A stretch of 33,905 nt of DNA from Lentibacillus juripiscarius JCM 12147 (lineage in GTDB: Bacteria; Bacillota; Bacilli; Bacillales_D; Amphibacillaceae): assembly GCA_001311805.1 (NCBI GenBank), contig BBCA01000032.1, positions 1-33,905 on the forward strand, written 5' to 3'. The notes under the pieces were generated by a model. It was not told the origin of the DNA. It did not search any database and saw nothing but the letters and a program-made list of their open reading frames with translations. Each line of letters opens with the position of its first letter. Positions within the stretch are counted from its first letter, which is position 1. This document shows positions 8,884-18,493 of this stretch, one piece after another. The position numbers and the translations under genes were made by a program.

Positions 8884-11800
8884 CTATGCATTGATAAGTT
8901 CTTCTGTTTCTTCCAGCCGGACCGATACGAGACGGGAGACACCGGACTCCTGCATTGTAACTCCATACAGGACGTCTGATTCTTCCATTGTCCCTTTACG
9001 GTGCGTGATGACGATAAATTGTGTGTGGTCGCTGTATGCTTTCAAATACTTGGCAAACCGAACAACATTTGCTTCATCAAGGGCTGCTTCCACCTCGTCC
9101 AGTACACAAAACGGCACCGGACGGACACGCAGTATGGCAAACAGTAACGCAATCGCTGTCAAGGCCCGTTCACCACCGGAAAGCAGTCCAAGGTGCTGGA
9201 GCTTCTTGCCAGGTGGCTGGGCGATAATGTCCACACCAGTATCAAGCAAATTATTCGGATCGGTCAGTTTCAGCTCTGCTTTGCCACCACCAAATAATTG
9301 TTTGAAAACAACAGCAAACTCTTCTTTAATTTGCCCGAATGTGTCACCAAAGCGTTTCTCCATTTCCTCATCCATTTCAGCGATAACCGAATGCAATGTC
9401 TGCTTCGCTTCGACGAGGTCGTTCTGCTGTTTGGATAAAAAGTCATACCGTTCAGAAATACGGTCATACTCATCAATTGCGCCAAGGTTCACGGTTCCAA
9501 GCTGATCGATGGCTTGCTTAATCTGCTCCACCACTGATTGGGTTTCTTGAATATCGTCTGTTTTTTCATAGTCTTGTGTCGCCTTTTCAAATGTCATTGT
9601 GTATTCGGTCTGCAGCTTGTTCAGGCGGTTCTCCAGTTCGACATCAAGCCGGTTCGCCTTCACTTCTTTTTCCTGAATGGCTTCTTTCCTAGCCTGATGG
9701 CTCCGATTTTCTTCTTTCAGTTCACGCTCCTGGTCCTGCAAAAGCTGGGTCCGCTCGGAACGATTGCCTCGCATCTTCTGGATTTCCGCTGTGATGTTTT
9801 CTTTATCTGTTTTCGCCGCAGAAATACTGGCATCTATTTCTTCTTCGGTTTCGTCTGTATTTTGCACGTCCAATAATTCGTTCAGGTCATTCGCATGAAT
9901 CTCATATTGTTCGCGATAATCATCGAGCTGTGTCTGTAAGCTGGTCGTTTTCTCCTGCTGGTTTTTCAGGCGTTCTTCCTGTTCTGCCAGTTCCACCCGT
10001 GCTTTCTGACAGTCTTCTTTCAGCTGCTCCTGGTTTTCCTGGAATGCTGTTTCCTGTTCAGATAGCTGATCGATTTCCTTTTGTGTGGCAGTCAGCTGCT
10101 CCGAAATTGTTTCCAGCTCTTTTGACAGTTGGGCTTCACGGGTTTCCAAATCCCGCGTGTCCTGATCAAATTGCTGCTTATCCTGATCATAAAGCTGAAG
10201 ATTATCATGCAACGATGCTAATTTCATCTCCGCCTCTTTATAGGATGCACGGATTTCCTGGAGTTTTTCCTGTTCGCCAGCTATTTGTTCCTCTTCCGTG
10301 GCGAGCAATTGTTCCAGCTGGGTGATCTCCCGCTTTTGCTTGTCCACCTGCTCTTCAAACGCATTTGCTTTCTGCTGGAATTGCTCCAGTTTTTCGGTTA
10401 CTTCCTGCAGATCTTTTTCCCTCGTGAAGAGTGATTGCTTCGATTTTTCTGGGCACCGCCCGACATGGATCCGCCCGGATTGACGACATCCCCTTCCAGT
10501 GTGACAACCCGGTGTTTACGTTTAACGAGCCCGGCAATGTCATTTGCATCTTTCAGTGTTTTCGCCACAAGGACATGGCCCATTAAATGAGTAACTGCTT
10601 TCTGAAAGTTCGGGGATGCTGACACTAACTCACCAGCAACCCCGACAAAACCAGGATGTTCTGCTGCTTTTGCCAGCATATCTTTCGGAATAAATCGTGC
10701 TTGAATCGAACTAAGCGGCAAAAAGGTAGCACGGCCGCTGTTCGTCTTTTTTCAGCCAGCTGATGGCACTGCGCGCTGCCTGATCGTCGCTTACCACAAC
10801 GTGTTGTGCCTGACCGCCCAGTACCGTTTCAATTGCCGTAATGTATTGCTTCGGTACGTCGATAAGTTCGATAACAGCCCCGTGAATGCCGTCCAGTTTA
10901 TTTTCCTCACGTGCTTTCAGGACCGCTTTTACTCCGTGGAAAATCCTTGAAAATCCTCTTTCATATCTTCGAGCATTTCTTTTTTGACTTCAATTTTTCA
11001 ATATATTGATAGCCTTGATGCAGCTTTGTCTGCGCCTCCTGAAAGGTATTGCGTTTTTGACTCAAATCTTCCTTTATCTGTTGGACGGCCCGGGATTTTG
11101 TCTGGTATGTCTCTTCCTGTTCCGTATAGTCTGCCTTCAGCTTTTCCGTTTTCGCGGTGAGTTCTTTCCGTTCCTCCAGCAAATCCTGGAATTTCACTTT
11201 CTGTTTTTCTTTTTGCCGGAGAGCTGACCAAGCTGCTGCTGAATGGATTGCTTTTCATTGCGTTTGGCCGCCTGATCATTCAAGTACTCAATGTAGTCCG
11301 ACTTCAATTCCTCGATGCGTTCTGCAATGTTTTGCCGGTCTGTCGTCAGTTTTGCTTCCAGGTCTTCTACTTTTGCTTTTGTTTCGTTACGGTTTACCCG
11401 CAAGGATTTCAGTTTTTGATTCTCTTCACTAAGCTCATGTTCAAGCATTTCCATGCGCTCGGCCGTTTCTTTCTTTTGTGCCTCAAGCTTATCCTTGTTT
11501 TCGGCAAAATGCTTCGTCCGTTCGTTAAACAGCTGTTTTTTTCCTTCATATTGCTCCAGCTGCTGCGTTGTCGACAGCAGCTTTGCCTGCAGCTGTTCAA
11601 TTTCTTCATCAAGCTTCTGAAGTTTCTGGCGCTCATCCTCAAGCTCGGCTTCTTTTTTTCTGAATGGCCGTTTTCTGGTTCAGTTCATCGTTCTTTTTCT
11701 TTGTCCAATTCATCCAGCAGTCCCTGCCACTGTTCATGAAGCTGCTCAATTTCTGTAATGAGCAGTGAAATTTCATGTTGTTTCAGCTGTTCCTTTTTAT

Positions 11801-12449
11801 CCAGGTAGGCTCGTGCGGTTTTCGCCTGTTCCTCAAGCGGTTCAATCTGCTGTTCGATTTCATAAATGATATCTTCCACACGATTCAAGTTTTCTTGTGT
11901 TTCCTCTAATTTATACTCAGCCTTCTTCTTCCGCTGCTTGTATTTCAAAACACCGGCAGCCTCTTCAAAAATGGTCCGCCGTTCGTCTGCTTTGGAACTT
12001 AAAATTTCCTCGACTTTTCCCTGACTGATAATCGAGAATGCTTCACGTCCAAGTCCTGAATCCATAAATAAATCAACGATATCCTTCAGGCGGCAGGACT
12101 GTTTATTAATATAAAACTCGCTCTCACCGGAACGATAGACACGTCTGGTGACACTGACTTCCTCATAGTCAAGCGGAAGTGTCTTGTCACTGTTGTCCAG
12201 TACCAGCGTAACCTCTGCAACATTCAGTGCTCGTCTGGTGTCACTGCCCTGGAAAATGACATCTTCCATTTTCGAACCGCGCAATGACCGGGCCGACTGT
12301 TCTCCAAGCACCCATCTGATTGCATCGGTAATATTACTTTTTCCGCTTCCATTCGGGCCAACCACTGCGGTTACACCCGGAACAAAATCCACACCGATCC
12401 GTTCCGCAAATGACTTGAACCCGACACTTTCCAATCGTTTCAAATACAT
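8884..12449 (-). CDS. smc: Chromosome segregation protein SMC, several frame breaks as sequenced
   Basis: SMC forms the ring-shaped condensin with ScpA and ScpB. The corrected protein has about 1188 residues. The N-terminal head has YLKRLESVGFKSFAERI and Walker A GPNGSGKSNITDAIRW. Long coiled coils flank a hinge (GIHGAVIELIDVPKQY near 10900, then VNPGGSMSGGA near 10480). The C-terminal head has signature LLSGGERALTAIALLFAIL and Walker B VLDEVEAALDEANV. Frame breaks lie near 11700, 11655, 11215, 10975, 10943, 10730 and 10430, mostly at short A or T runs. The start ATG at 12449 is chosen over an upstream in-frame ATG because AGGAGAATAGTT precedes it. ftsY follows after 14 bp. The usual upstream neighbour, rnc, is absent. 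Confidence 0.96.
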
Positions 12450-12993
12450 AACTATTCTCCTATTTTCGATACAAAATATGTACGAAAACCTATTTGGCAT
12501 TTTAACGCATTTATTTTATCATAAAGATAATTATCTAGCACATCTGAATTTGTATCTTCTTGTAATCAACATTGATTTAAAGGCATTTTGACGATATATA
12601 TAAACTTTAGATACGTGAGTCTGTACTGGTTTATAAATATTTGAAGGTCAAAAACATGGTCAAAAAAAAATGTCATTCCCTGTTAAGTTTCGGAGGGTTG
12701 CAACAATTTATATATGACAACCGAATATGAAACTAGAATTCCACACCCGCAAATTAACAAGACTGACAGACTCACCTTTAAAATGATAATTAGCAATTCC
12801 GATAGTACAGTTATATTAAACAAATAACCCCGTACCAGTAAATCGATACGGGGTTCATCTTTAATTTTCGGATACTTTGTCGAGCTCTTCTGAGCCCCTA
12901 ACTGTTATACTACCAAAACTAGCTAACTTTACATCATACCGCCCGTAAGATGAGAGTGTGTAGCATCTTTAATGGCGAATGCTAAAAGAATCA
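12450..12993. other. Non-coding junction between smc and the accessory region
   Basis: About 540 bp without a credible gene. rnc, which precedes smc in most Bacillaceae, is missing. The stretch is AT-rich and contains one clear hairpin at 12826-12855. No att-like repeat is obvious. Confidence 0.6.
12826..12855 (-). terminator. Putative terminator downstream of the subtilase
   Basis: AACCCCGTA (12826-12834) pairs perfectly with TACGGGGTT (12847-12855). On the minus strand it is followed by TATTTGTTT, a modest T tract. It lies about 140 bp past the stop of the protease gene and would stop read-through toward smc. Confidence 0.55.
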
Positions 12994-14286
12994 TCACTTT
13001 ACTGCCACTTTATTACGGGAATATTCCTTTGCCATCTTAACTGCATCGGATGCAACAATAAAGCCCCAATAGTCATTTAACAGCGGATATGCTGTTGCAT
13101 TTAGGATACTTTTAACGTCATTTGGGCTAAGTGCCGGATTTGCTTCAAGCATCAATGCAATCACCCCTGCGCAAATGGGAGTTGCCATCGATGTACCTGA
13201 TAACTGCAAATATTTTCATCAACAATTTGCTCAGGTCTTTGTTTCTCGATAGTTGAACCCGGTGCAAGAAGCGAAATAATATCCGTTCCCGGTGCATATA
13301 AATCCGGTTTGATTAAGGAATCGATGGTCGGGCCCCTGCTGGAATAATCAGCTATTACATCATCTGCACGTGTTTCTGTATTTTGATCGGAAGCTGCTCC
13401 TACAGTAATAATGAACGGATTAACAGCGGGGGTATTGATTGTTTTTGGCTTTGGTCCGTCATTTCCTGCTGCTGCGCACACAATGATTCCCTGGTGCCAG
13501 GCGCTCTGGACTGCTTGGGAAAGCGGATCATCACGATATGAATCATAGGCCTTAGCCCCTAAGGAAAGAGATATAATACGGATGTTATATTCTTCCTTAT
13601 GTTTAATACACCATGCGATGCCCTTCAGCATTGCTGACAATCTGCCGCCTCCATTCTTATCCAGAACCTTCACCCCAATTAACGAAGCCCCGGACGCAGG
13701 ACCAGTATATTTTCCATCGGACATTAAGCCATTCCCTGCGGCATCTCCTGCACAATGTGTTCCATGTCCATTATCATCATATGGTTCATTTTTGTCATTA
13801 ACGAAATCTTTAAAAGCGACAATCCTATTTGTATCTTTTGTGAGGTCTTGGTGTGGATAAATTCCTGTATCAACAACAGCTATGTGAATACCTTTTCCAG
13901 TAAGTCCAAGCTGCTCTTGGATAGCACGTGCGCCAATTTCTTTTGTGGCAATATCAAGAAAGGCATTAATCTCGCGATCATAAAATATACGGTTGACCGC
14001 CTTATAATCTTTGATCTTTCGGATCATATCTGACGTTAGATGGCCGCAAACGGCATTTTCATCAAAACCGAGGTCGCTGTCAATACTATTATTGTCCATT
14101 TGGCAAGCATGGATGACGTCATCTTTCTGATCTTTTTCCACATCATTAGAAAAATAGACAATTACAGGAATACTTGTATCGCTTGTAGTATGAAGGGTTT
14201 TTTTCGTTCCTCCTGTAGCTTTTCCACTAATGCCGGGTCGAGTTTTTGCCACATTCCTCAAACCACACTCTATTTCGGTTACGCAT
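12994..14286 (-). CDS. AprX-like subtilisin-family serine protease, frameshifted as sequenced
   Basis: Peptidase S8 with the triad in order: Asp in VAVVDTGIYPHQDL, His in DDNGHGTHCAGDAAGNG, Ser in LSGTSMATPICAGVIALM. The oxyanion Asn is in AAAGNDGP. It lacks an obvious signal peptide, as in Bacillus AprX, so a cytoplasmic or non-classical location is plausible. The ATG at 14286 after AGGAGGGAACC gives RNRVWFEECGKN. Two compensating single-base losses near 14240 and in an A7 run near 14200 then restore the frame. A third indel near 13200 separates the Ser motif from the rest. The length is about 430 residues. It sits alone, with non-coding DNA on both sides. Confidence 0.88.
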
Positions 14287-15057
14287 TACGGTTCCCTCCT
14301 CTTTTTCCACCATTGTATATTTTCCTAACCAACCTTTAATCAAACAAGCACAAAAGCATACTAAATTTTGTTTAAAACAAAACATACCGTCGATTAAACC
14401 AACAACTTCTACAAATAAGTTTTATTATGCTTTATATCACCTTCCAATTTAATTTCACCCTTTTAGTAGAGTATTAGTGTACTCAGCTCATTCAGCATTT
14501 ATTTATATAGTAACACAAATTATTTTAAATAGATATAATATTCAAACTAAAGGTCGTGCCATTGCGTTACAGCTTATTTATTAACAAGGCACCGCGAATC
14601 GATTCGATCACTTTCATTTTACCAGTTTCTTATGAATGCTATCTGTCACTTTTTCTTCATTGGAGCCAATCTCCCATTGGGTTATATATTTATCGGGTTT
14701 TTCAACACATAATTAATCATAGTTATTCAAGGTATATTTCTGAACTAATCAAAAACACAAGTTGGGCGGCAAGCCTTATTCAGGGTAAGATCCGGTAATA
14801 GAAGACTGTTCATAAGGTATTTGTACATAAGGGGATAAGAAGAACATTTTAAAAAGTTGATCAAAATGTTATGTATTCCCTTGTCAAGACATAAAAGTCA
14901 TTTTAAAATAAAACCACCCTCTGCAACAGTCCAAATAATAAAATCAATCTGCAACGTGTTGCTCAAAGCCCAGCCTACCACAAACCTTGAACTAAAAATA
15001 AATAAAAATTCAGTCAACTAATTATCCATATTTCTTTTCTTTTTAAAAAAAGTAGGG
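14287..15057. other. Long stretch without a recognisable gene
   Basis: AT-rich DNA. A plus-strand open frame at 14556-14798 has no ribosome binding site and resembles nothing I know. It could be the remains of a membrane protein gene, since two frames give hydrophobic stretches around 14620-14720. Nothing else can be supported. Confidence 0.4.
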
Positions 15058-15063
15058 TATAAT
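15035..15063 (+). promoter_or_regulatory. Putative promoter of the antitoxin RNA
   Basis: TATAAT at 15058-15063 is a perfect -10 box. Its -35 region is poor (TTTTCT) in a T-rich tract. It points toward the 3' end of the toxin gene and starts no convincing protein, which is the expected position for a convergent antisense RNA. Confidence 0.45.
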
Positions 15064-15089
15064 CCTAGAGGATGGTCATATAATGAAAA

Positions 15090-15112
15090 CCGTAGGCATT
15101 GTATGCCTACGG
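15090..15112 (-). terminator. Terminator of the toxin mRNA
   Basis: A 23-nt palindrome (CCGTAGGCAT, 3-nt loop, ATGCCTACGG) followed on the minus strand by TTTTCATT. It lies about 80 bp after the toxin stop. The region between can fold extensively. Confidence 0.65.
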
Positions 15113-15189
15113 TACAATAGACCAGACCCCAACAAGGGGTGGCGCATGAGGGTAAATAGCCCCCTTTCGCCCGCCAAGCATATGAGGGG

Positions 15190-15270
15190 TTATTTGATAT
15201 TGTCGGACATGATAAACGCTATCAACATACCGAAAGAAATCATCAGCGTCAACACGTTTGCTATGTCCAC
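15190..15270 (-). CDS. Putative holin-like type I toxin peptide
   Basis: A 26-residue peptide, starting at GTG 15270 and reading MDIANVLTLMISFGMLIAF then IMSDNIK. It is one hydrophobic membrane helix with a short polar tail, matching the pattern of the small Hol_Tox/TxpA-like peptides of Bacillaceae. Such peptides damage the membrane when antisense repression fails. A strong GGGAGGTGA site lies just upstream. An in-frame GTG three codons earlier overlaps that site and is less likely. A long leader, a hairpin over the binding site, a structured 3' region and a promoter on the opposite strand complete the module. The gene is in accessory DNA between the protease and the DUF3231 gene. Confidence 0.75.
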   Translation of the reverse strand: MDIANVLTLMISFGMLIAFIMSDNIK

Positions 15271-15280
15271 TGGCGTCACC

Positions 15281-15297
15281 TCCCTTCTTGGAAGGGA
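15281..15297 (-). promoter_or_regulatory. Hairpin overlapping the toxin ribosome binding site
   Basis: In the toxin mRNA UCCCUUC pairs with GAAGGGA across a 3-nt loop, and the right arm runs into the GGGAGGUGA binding site. Such structures keep type I toxin mRNAs poorly translated. A possible promoter (TTGCTT, 17 bp, TGTTAA) lies upstream near 15325-15355. Confidence 0.5.
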
Positions 15298-15798
15298 CAC
15301 CCCTCATACAAGGCTAGTCTATTGTTAAACACATTTTAACACATACTAATGCTTTATTAAGCAATTTTTGGAAATTGTATATAAATAGACAGTCTTCGAT
15401 ATTTTGCGCAACAAATACCGGCAAAATATAAAGTCAATCCTCAAGTGTAAAACGTCTAAAGAACGTGTTACTATAAAAAGAAAATAAGAGAAATACCCCC
15501 ATTTTTATGTAGGTATTTCTCTTATTTCATTGTTGTTATTGTACCGCGAAGGCTTCTTAATATGTTAATATCGCCAGAATCCAATGAATAAGCTTATTTA
15601 TTTACACAAGCAATAACAAAAATCCCATGCGGCTTCCCTTCTTCTCGTTACGATTATAATCTGGCATTACGATTATTGGTCAAAATCTCACTGGACAAGC
15701 GAAACCGATTCACGCGCAAAGTTATTAGATTAATGCACACCCGATAATGGATGACTAACATGCTGTTGTTTCCATAAAGATTTTAATCCTAATTACAG
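15298..15798. other. Non-coding stretch between the toxin and the DUF3231 gene
   Basis: About 500 bp without a credible gene. It holds the probable toxin promoter at its left end and the perfect hairpin at 15482-15527. The part at 15630-15760 looks like degraded coding or IS sequence, but I cannot name it. Confidence 0.4.
15482..15527. terminator. Perfect 16-bp hairpin, probably a bidirectional terminator
   Basis: AAATAAGAGAAATACC pairs perfectly with GGTATTTCTCTTATTT around a 14-nt loop. Its arms are AT-rich at the base, so a T-rich tail follows in both directions. It could end the DUF3231 transcript from the right or a transcript from the left. Confidence 0.5.
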
Positions 15799-16809
15799 TT
15801 ACTGCTTCTTGGCTAACTCATCCCTATCCAATGCTCTTGGTGGTTCCTCCATCCATCCATTTTTAATCATAAGTTTAGCCCCCTCATCAGCATACTTAAG
15901 TATTTCAGCTACTAGCCTGCTATACTGTACAGCCAAATCTCTCCTCGGACTCATTGCCATACTTGAACCGTAATAACCAACACTTAAGTCAATTAAAGCT
16001 GTGCAGTAAAAAGTCATGAGCTTATCAGAGAATGTGTAAGTAATTGAGTCTGTCACCTCTGTATCGAATGTCATAGGAACAGGAATATCATCCTCTCTCA
16101 TAATTGAGCCAAATATCTCACAATGCTTTTGGGAAATTTCTTTGCCCTTTACAAGAAACTTTCTTACCTCTTTTGATTTTGCAACCTGACTAAACCCAAT
16201 CATAGTGGCTATACCTAGAGCATTCCTTTGAAAGTTATTATAGAGATTCGCAATTTCTGTCCCAACTAAAGGCCTTCTTTCACCGAAATAACCTGTAAGG
16301 AAACTCTGACTTTTTACAAAATCATAATTCTCAGGTGTTGGGAGGTTTGGTGACCTGATATAGAGTCCTTTGGCTAATAAGAGTTCCTTTACTTCTCTAA
16401 GATGTTTAGTTAACTGTGAAATACATTCATTAAAGTAACTATAAACATCTGCCCTCACAGATGAAGACAAACTGATACTGTAGCCTTGCAAGGCAACTTG
16501 TGCCCCTTCGTGAAGGTAATTCAAAACATATGTATCAGTAAATAATCTGGGAGCATTTACATCTACATCCTCATCCATTTTAAATCCATATGGGATAGGA
16601 TAATTTTCTTTATTAAAAATCTCAGTTAATGTTTTTAAATTCCCTTGAGTTATATCAACAGCCTGTTGGATAAGTGGTCTAATTTCCTCATCTTTTACTT
16701 TACTTAGAAATTGGTTTAATTGACATATTAATGCTGAGTCATTCATGTATGCTGTCCAAAGCTGTGTGATCTCTGCTGATGTTAATTTAACATTCTTTTC
16801 ATGCTCCAT
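15799..16809 (-). CDS. DUF3231 family protein
   Basis: A 336-residue protein with an intact frame. It consists of two similar helical halves of about 165 residues (first centred on LTSAEITQLWTAYMNDSALICQLNQFL, second on VGTEIANLYNNFQRNALGIATMIGFSQVA). This is the layout of DUF3231, a ferritin-like family abundant in spore-forming Bacillaceae whose function is unknown. Residues such as EHEK near the start and HCEIFGSIM are compatible with a helical bundle, but I cannot show a metal site. The ATG at 16809 follows CTGGAGGGAACCC. It stands alone among mobile remnants and is one of the few accessory genes without a frame break. Confidence 0.85.
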   Translation of the reverse strand: MEHEKNVKLTSAEITQLWTAYMNDSALICQLNQFLSKVKDEEIRPLIQQAVDITQGNLKTLTEIFNKENYPIPYGFKMDEDVDVNAPRLFTDTYVLNYLHEGAQVALQGYSISLSSSVRADVYSYFNECISQLTKHLREVKELLLAKGLYIRSPNLPTPENYDFVKSQSFLTGYFGERRPLVGTEIANLYNNFQRNALGIATMIGFSQVAKSKEVRKFLVKGKEISQKHCEIFGSIMREDDIPVPMTFDTEVTDSITYTFSDKLMTFYCTALIDLSVGYYGSSMAMSPRRDLAVQYSRLVAEILKYADEGAKLMIKNGWMEEPPRALDRDELAKKQ

Positions 16810-16879
16810 TTGGGTTCCCTCCAGTAACTAATTTATGGTACTTTAGGAATCCCCGTTTTCACTTTGTATATGCACTCCA

Positions 16880-17060
16880 TTTCTTATTTGTTCGACAGTC
16901 GTTTACATAGGTAAGCTTTTGACGTTATTTCCAGCTTTTCCTCTGCTCCACACGGCTCATACAGGTTTCCCCGCACTCCGCGTTCCATCTAACAAAATAT
17001 ACTAAGTATAAGTTCCTCGTCACTTCATCTTAAGATTTTCAAATCGTTTCAAGCTCACAT
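16880..17060 (-). other. Possible structured-RNA or group II intron fragment
   Basis: On the minus strand the stretch contains GATGGAACGCGGAGTGCGGG and AAACCTGTATGAGCCGTGTG, wording that resembles segments of bacterial group II introns. No complete domain V is present and no reverse transcriptase gene is nearby. It directly follows a broken NUDIX gene. I regard the identity as tentative. Confidence 0.25.
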
Positions 17061-17099
17061 ATCGCACGGAAACGATTGACTTTTATTATCATGTCTCCG

Positions 17100-17201
17100 G
17101 TAAGCTGAACCCCTTAAGGGCCAGCCATCCCCCTGATTATTCACCATCAGGACTTTATTCTGCTCACAAATAAGTCCATATGCCACATCAACCCTAATCA
17201 T
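17100..17201 (-). pseudogene. N-terminal fragment of a NUDIX hydrolase
   Basis: From the ATG at 17201, preceded by GAGGGATGAG, the translation begins MIRVDVAYGLICEQNKVLMVNN and continues QGDGWPL. This matches the opening strands of NUDIX pyrophosphohydrolases, which normally continue WSLPGGxxExGE. The sequence degenerates at that point and the catalytic NUDIX box (GX5EX7REUXEEXGU) is absent. It is a truncated remnant and not just a frameshifted gene. Confidence 0.5.
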
Positions 17202-17293
17202 TTTCTCATCCCTCGCTGTTTCTTAACTATTTTTCTTTAACAAAATTTGACATAGCCTTTCTTACGCAATCAGGCCCAATTGAGGTGCAGCCC

Positions 17294-17500
17294 TTATTGA
17301 TTTTTACGCTCACTATTTGCCTCGAACAAGCATAAAAAGGAAATTATAACCAGAGCAAATGTTGATGCAGTTCCAGTTAATATTATGTTTCTATTTAACT
17401 CTCCAGACAGCCTCGCCCAACTTTCAACATTAAGTACAACTACTAAACCAATAAATGCAAATAAAATGGAGGCGATAAGCCATTCGAGGAATTTATTCAT
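17294..17500 (-). CDS. Small two-helix membrane protein of unknown function
   Basis: A 68-residue protein starting at ATG 17500 after GGGAGGTTTTGTGGT. A longer frame upstream lacks a ribosome binding site. Two hydrophobic segments are seen, about residues 7-24 (WLIASILFAFIGLVVVLN) and 38-58 (IILTGTASTFALVIISFLCL), linked by a short polar loop, with a charged tail (SERKNQ). I do not recognise the family. It lies between the NUDIX fragment and a gene-free stretch, with intact frame and good start signals. Confidence 0.6.
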   Translation of the reverse strand: MNKFLEWLIASILFAFIGLVVVLNVESWARLSGELNRNIILTGTASTFALVIISFLCLFEANSERKNQ

Positions 17501-18001
17501 ACCACAAAACCTCCCATCTATTCTGTTTTTGCAAATCAGTTCTTCCGGAGCCGCCCCCCCTATATTAGCCGACTGATTGATATGCATACCTTTAAACTAG
17601 CTCATACTAAATTTCAGTCATTTCCGTGGTCAATTTTGCTTACCTTATCCAAACAAACAATTGAAACAACCTATAAAATTTTCACTGTATAGAGTTTATT
17701 TCGTTTTATCTCAAAATTTCTAGGGTTTAAACAACGATTCTTAAAAATGCTAATTTATGGATTACTGTATAATAAATGTTATGTTAGCACGTAAATGTTC
17801 GGCGTATCGAAAAGGGGGGGGTTGGGTCCTAGACATGTTAACATTCTATAAGAAGATGCAACGTTACCGCTGAAATCGCTTTCTGGTACAGCTGGTTTGA
17901 TCAATTATCTTAAGGTCGTTAAATAGCGCATAATTGTTTTTAAGTTTCAGGGGAAAATATTCAATATTATTTTGTTTAGAAAACCTACGAAAGACGGTTG
18001 A
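17501..18001. other. Gene-free stretch
   Basis: About 500 bp of AT-rich sequence without a supported gene. A run of seven or eight G's near 17812 is the only notable feature. Confidence 0.4.
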
Positions 18002-18406
18002 TTAAGTATTTCCCCCCTCCTCCTTTAACGCTGCGATGAGGTCATCTATATTTTCAACAGGGCCAACTGGCGGTCCTTGTAGGTCGGCCTGAAACAGCTT
18101 AGCAGATCCTGAAGAAGGTAAGTGACTGTGAGCATCAATAAAACCCTGTAACATGACTTTATTATTTAAATTAATGGTTTCAGTCTGACGTCCTTTCAAC
18201 TTGCTAATTTCTTTATTTGTCCCAACTGAAATAATTTTACCATCCTTGACAGCCACAGCTTCAGCTATAGACGAATCTGAATCCATTGTGATAATTTTTC
18301 CATTATAGTAAACGCTATCAGGAGCAATAGGATCAAGCTTTTTAGGGAGAGTTCCCGAAGAAAAACCTACCCAACCCAACATTAAGACTAAAGAAAGTAT
18401 AAACAT
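18002..18406 (-). pseudogene. N-terminal fragment of a YtcJ-like amidohydrolase
   Basis: The translation starts with a hydrophobic leader (MFILSLVLMLGWVGFSSG) and continues DSVYYNGKIITMDSDSSIAEAV, then AVKDGKIISVGTNKEI, LNNKVMLQGFIDAHSHLPSSG. This is the start of the amidohydrolase 3 family: the beta-sandwich, then the first metal-binding HxH (HSH) after GFIDAH. The frame stops at EEGGNT after 134 residues, whereas complete members have about 550. Nothing homologous follows, so the gene is truncated. A missing base just before the ATG may hide a longer positively charged N-terminus. Confidence 0.65.
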
Positions 18407-18493
18407 TTTTTCTTACGCTTAAAAGATTCCTAACCTTATATGCTTCAGCGAAAGTGAACGCTGCCCTTTCCACCTTTGTGTTTGGTTCAAACA

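Larger units (their letters stand above)
15070..15300 (+). ncRNA. Predicted antisense antitoxin RNA
   Basis: Transcription from the TATAAT at 15058 would run antisense through the toxin terminator, the toxin 3' untranslated region and probably the coding region. This is the arrangement of TxpA/RatA-type and other holin-like type I toxin loci. The RNA would be rich in hairpins (for example CCCC AACAA GGGG near 15127-15139). The 3' end is not clear and the extent given is an estimate. Confidence 0.3.

Noticed and set aside
8615..9505. Long plus-strand open frame of 296 codons across ftsY and smc
   Set aside because: It is antisense to two clearly identified genes, with no start signals and a composition typical of a reverse-complement shadow.
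14556..14798. Plus-strand open frame of 80 codons, possibly a membrane protein
   Set aside because: It lacks a ribosome binding site and the amino-acid pattern is not convincing. Kept only as a note in the gene-free stretch.
15107..15307. Minus-strand open frame of 66 codons overlapping the toxin gene
   Set aside because: It is in a different frame from the hydrophobic peptide, and its start lies upstream of the strong ribosome binding site.
15083..15328. Plus-strand open frame of 81 codons over the toxin locus
   Set aside because: It runs antisense through the toxin hairpins and its sequence reflects the palindromes. The transcript is more likely a non-coding antitoxin.
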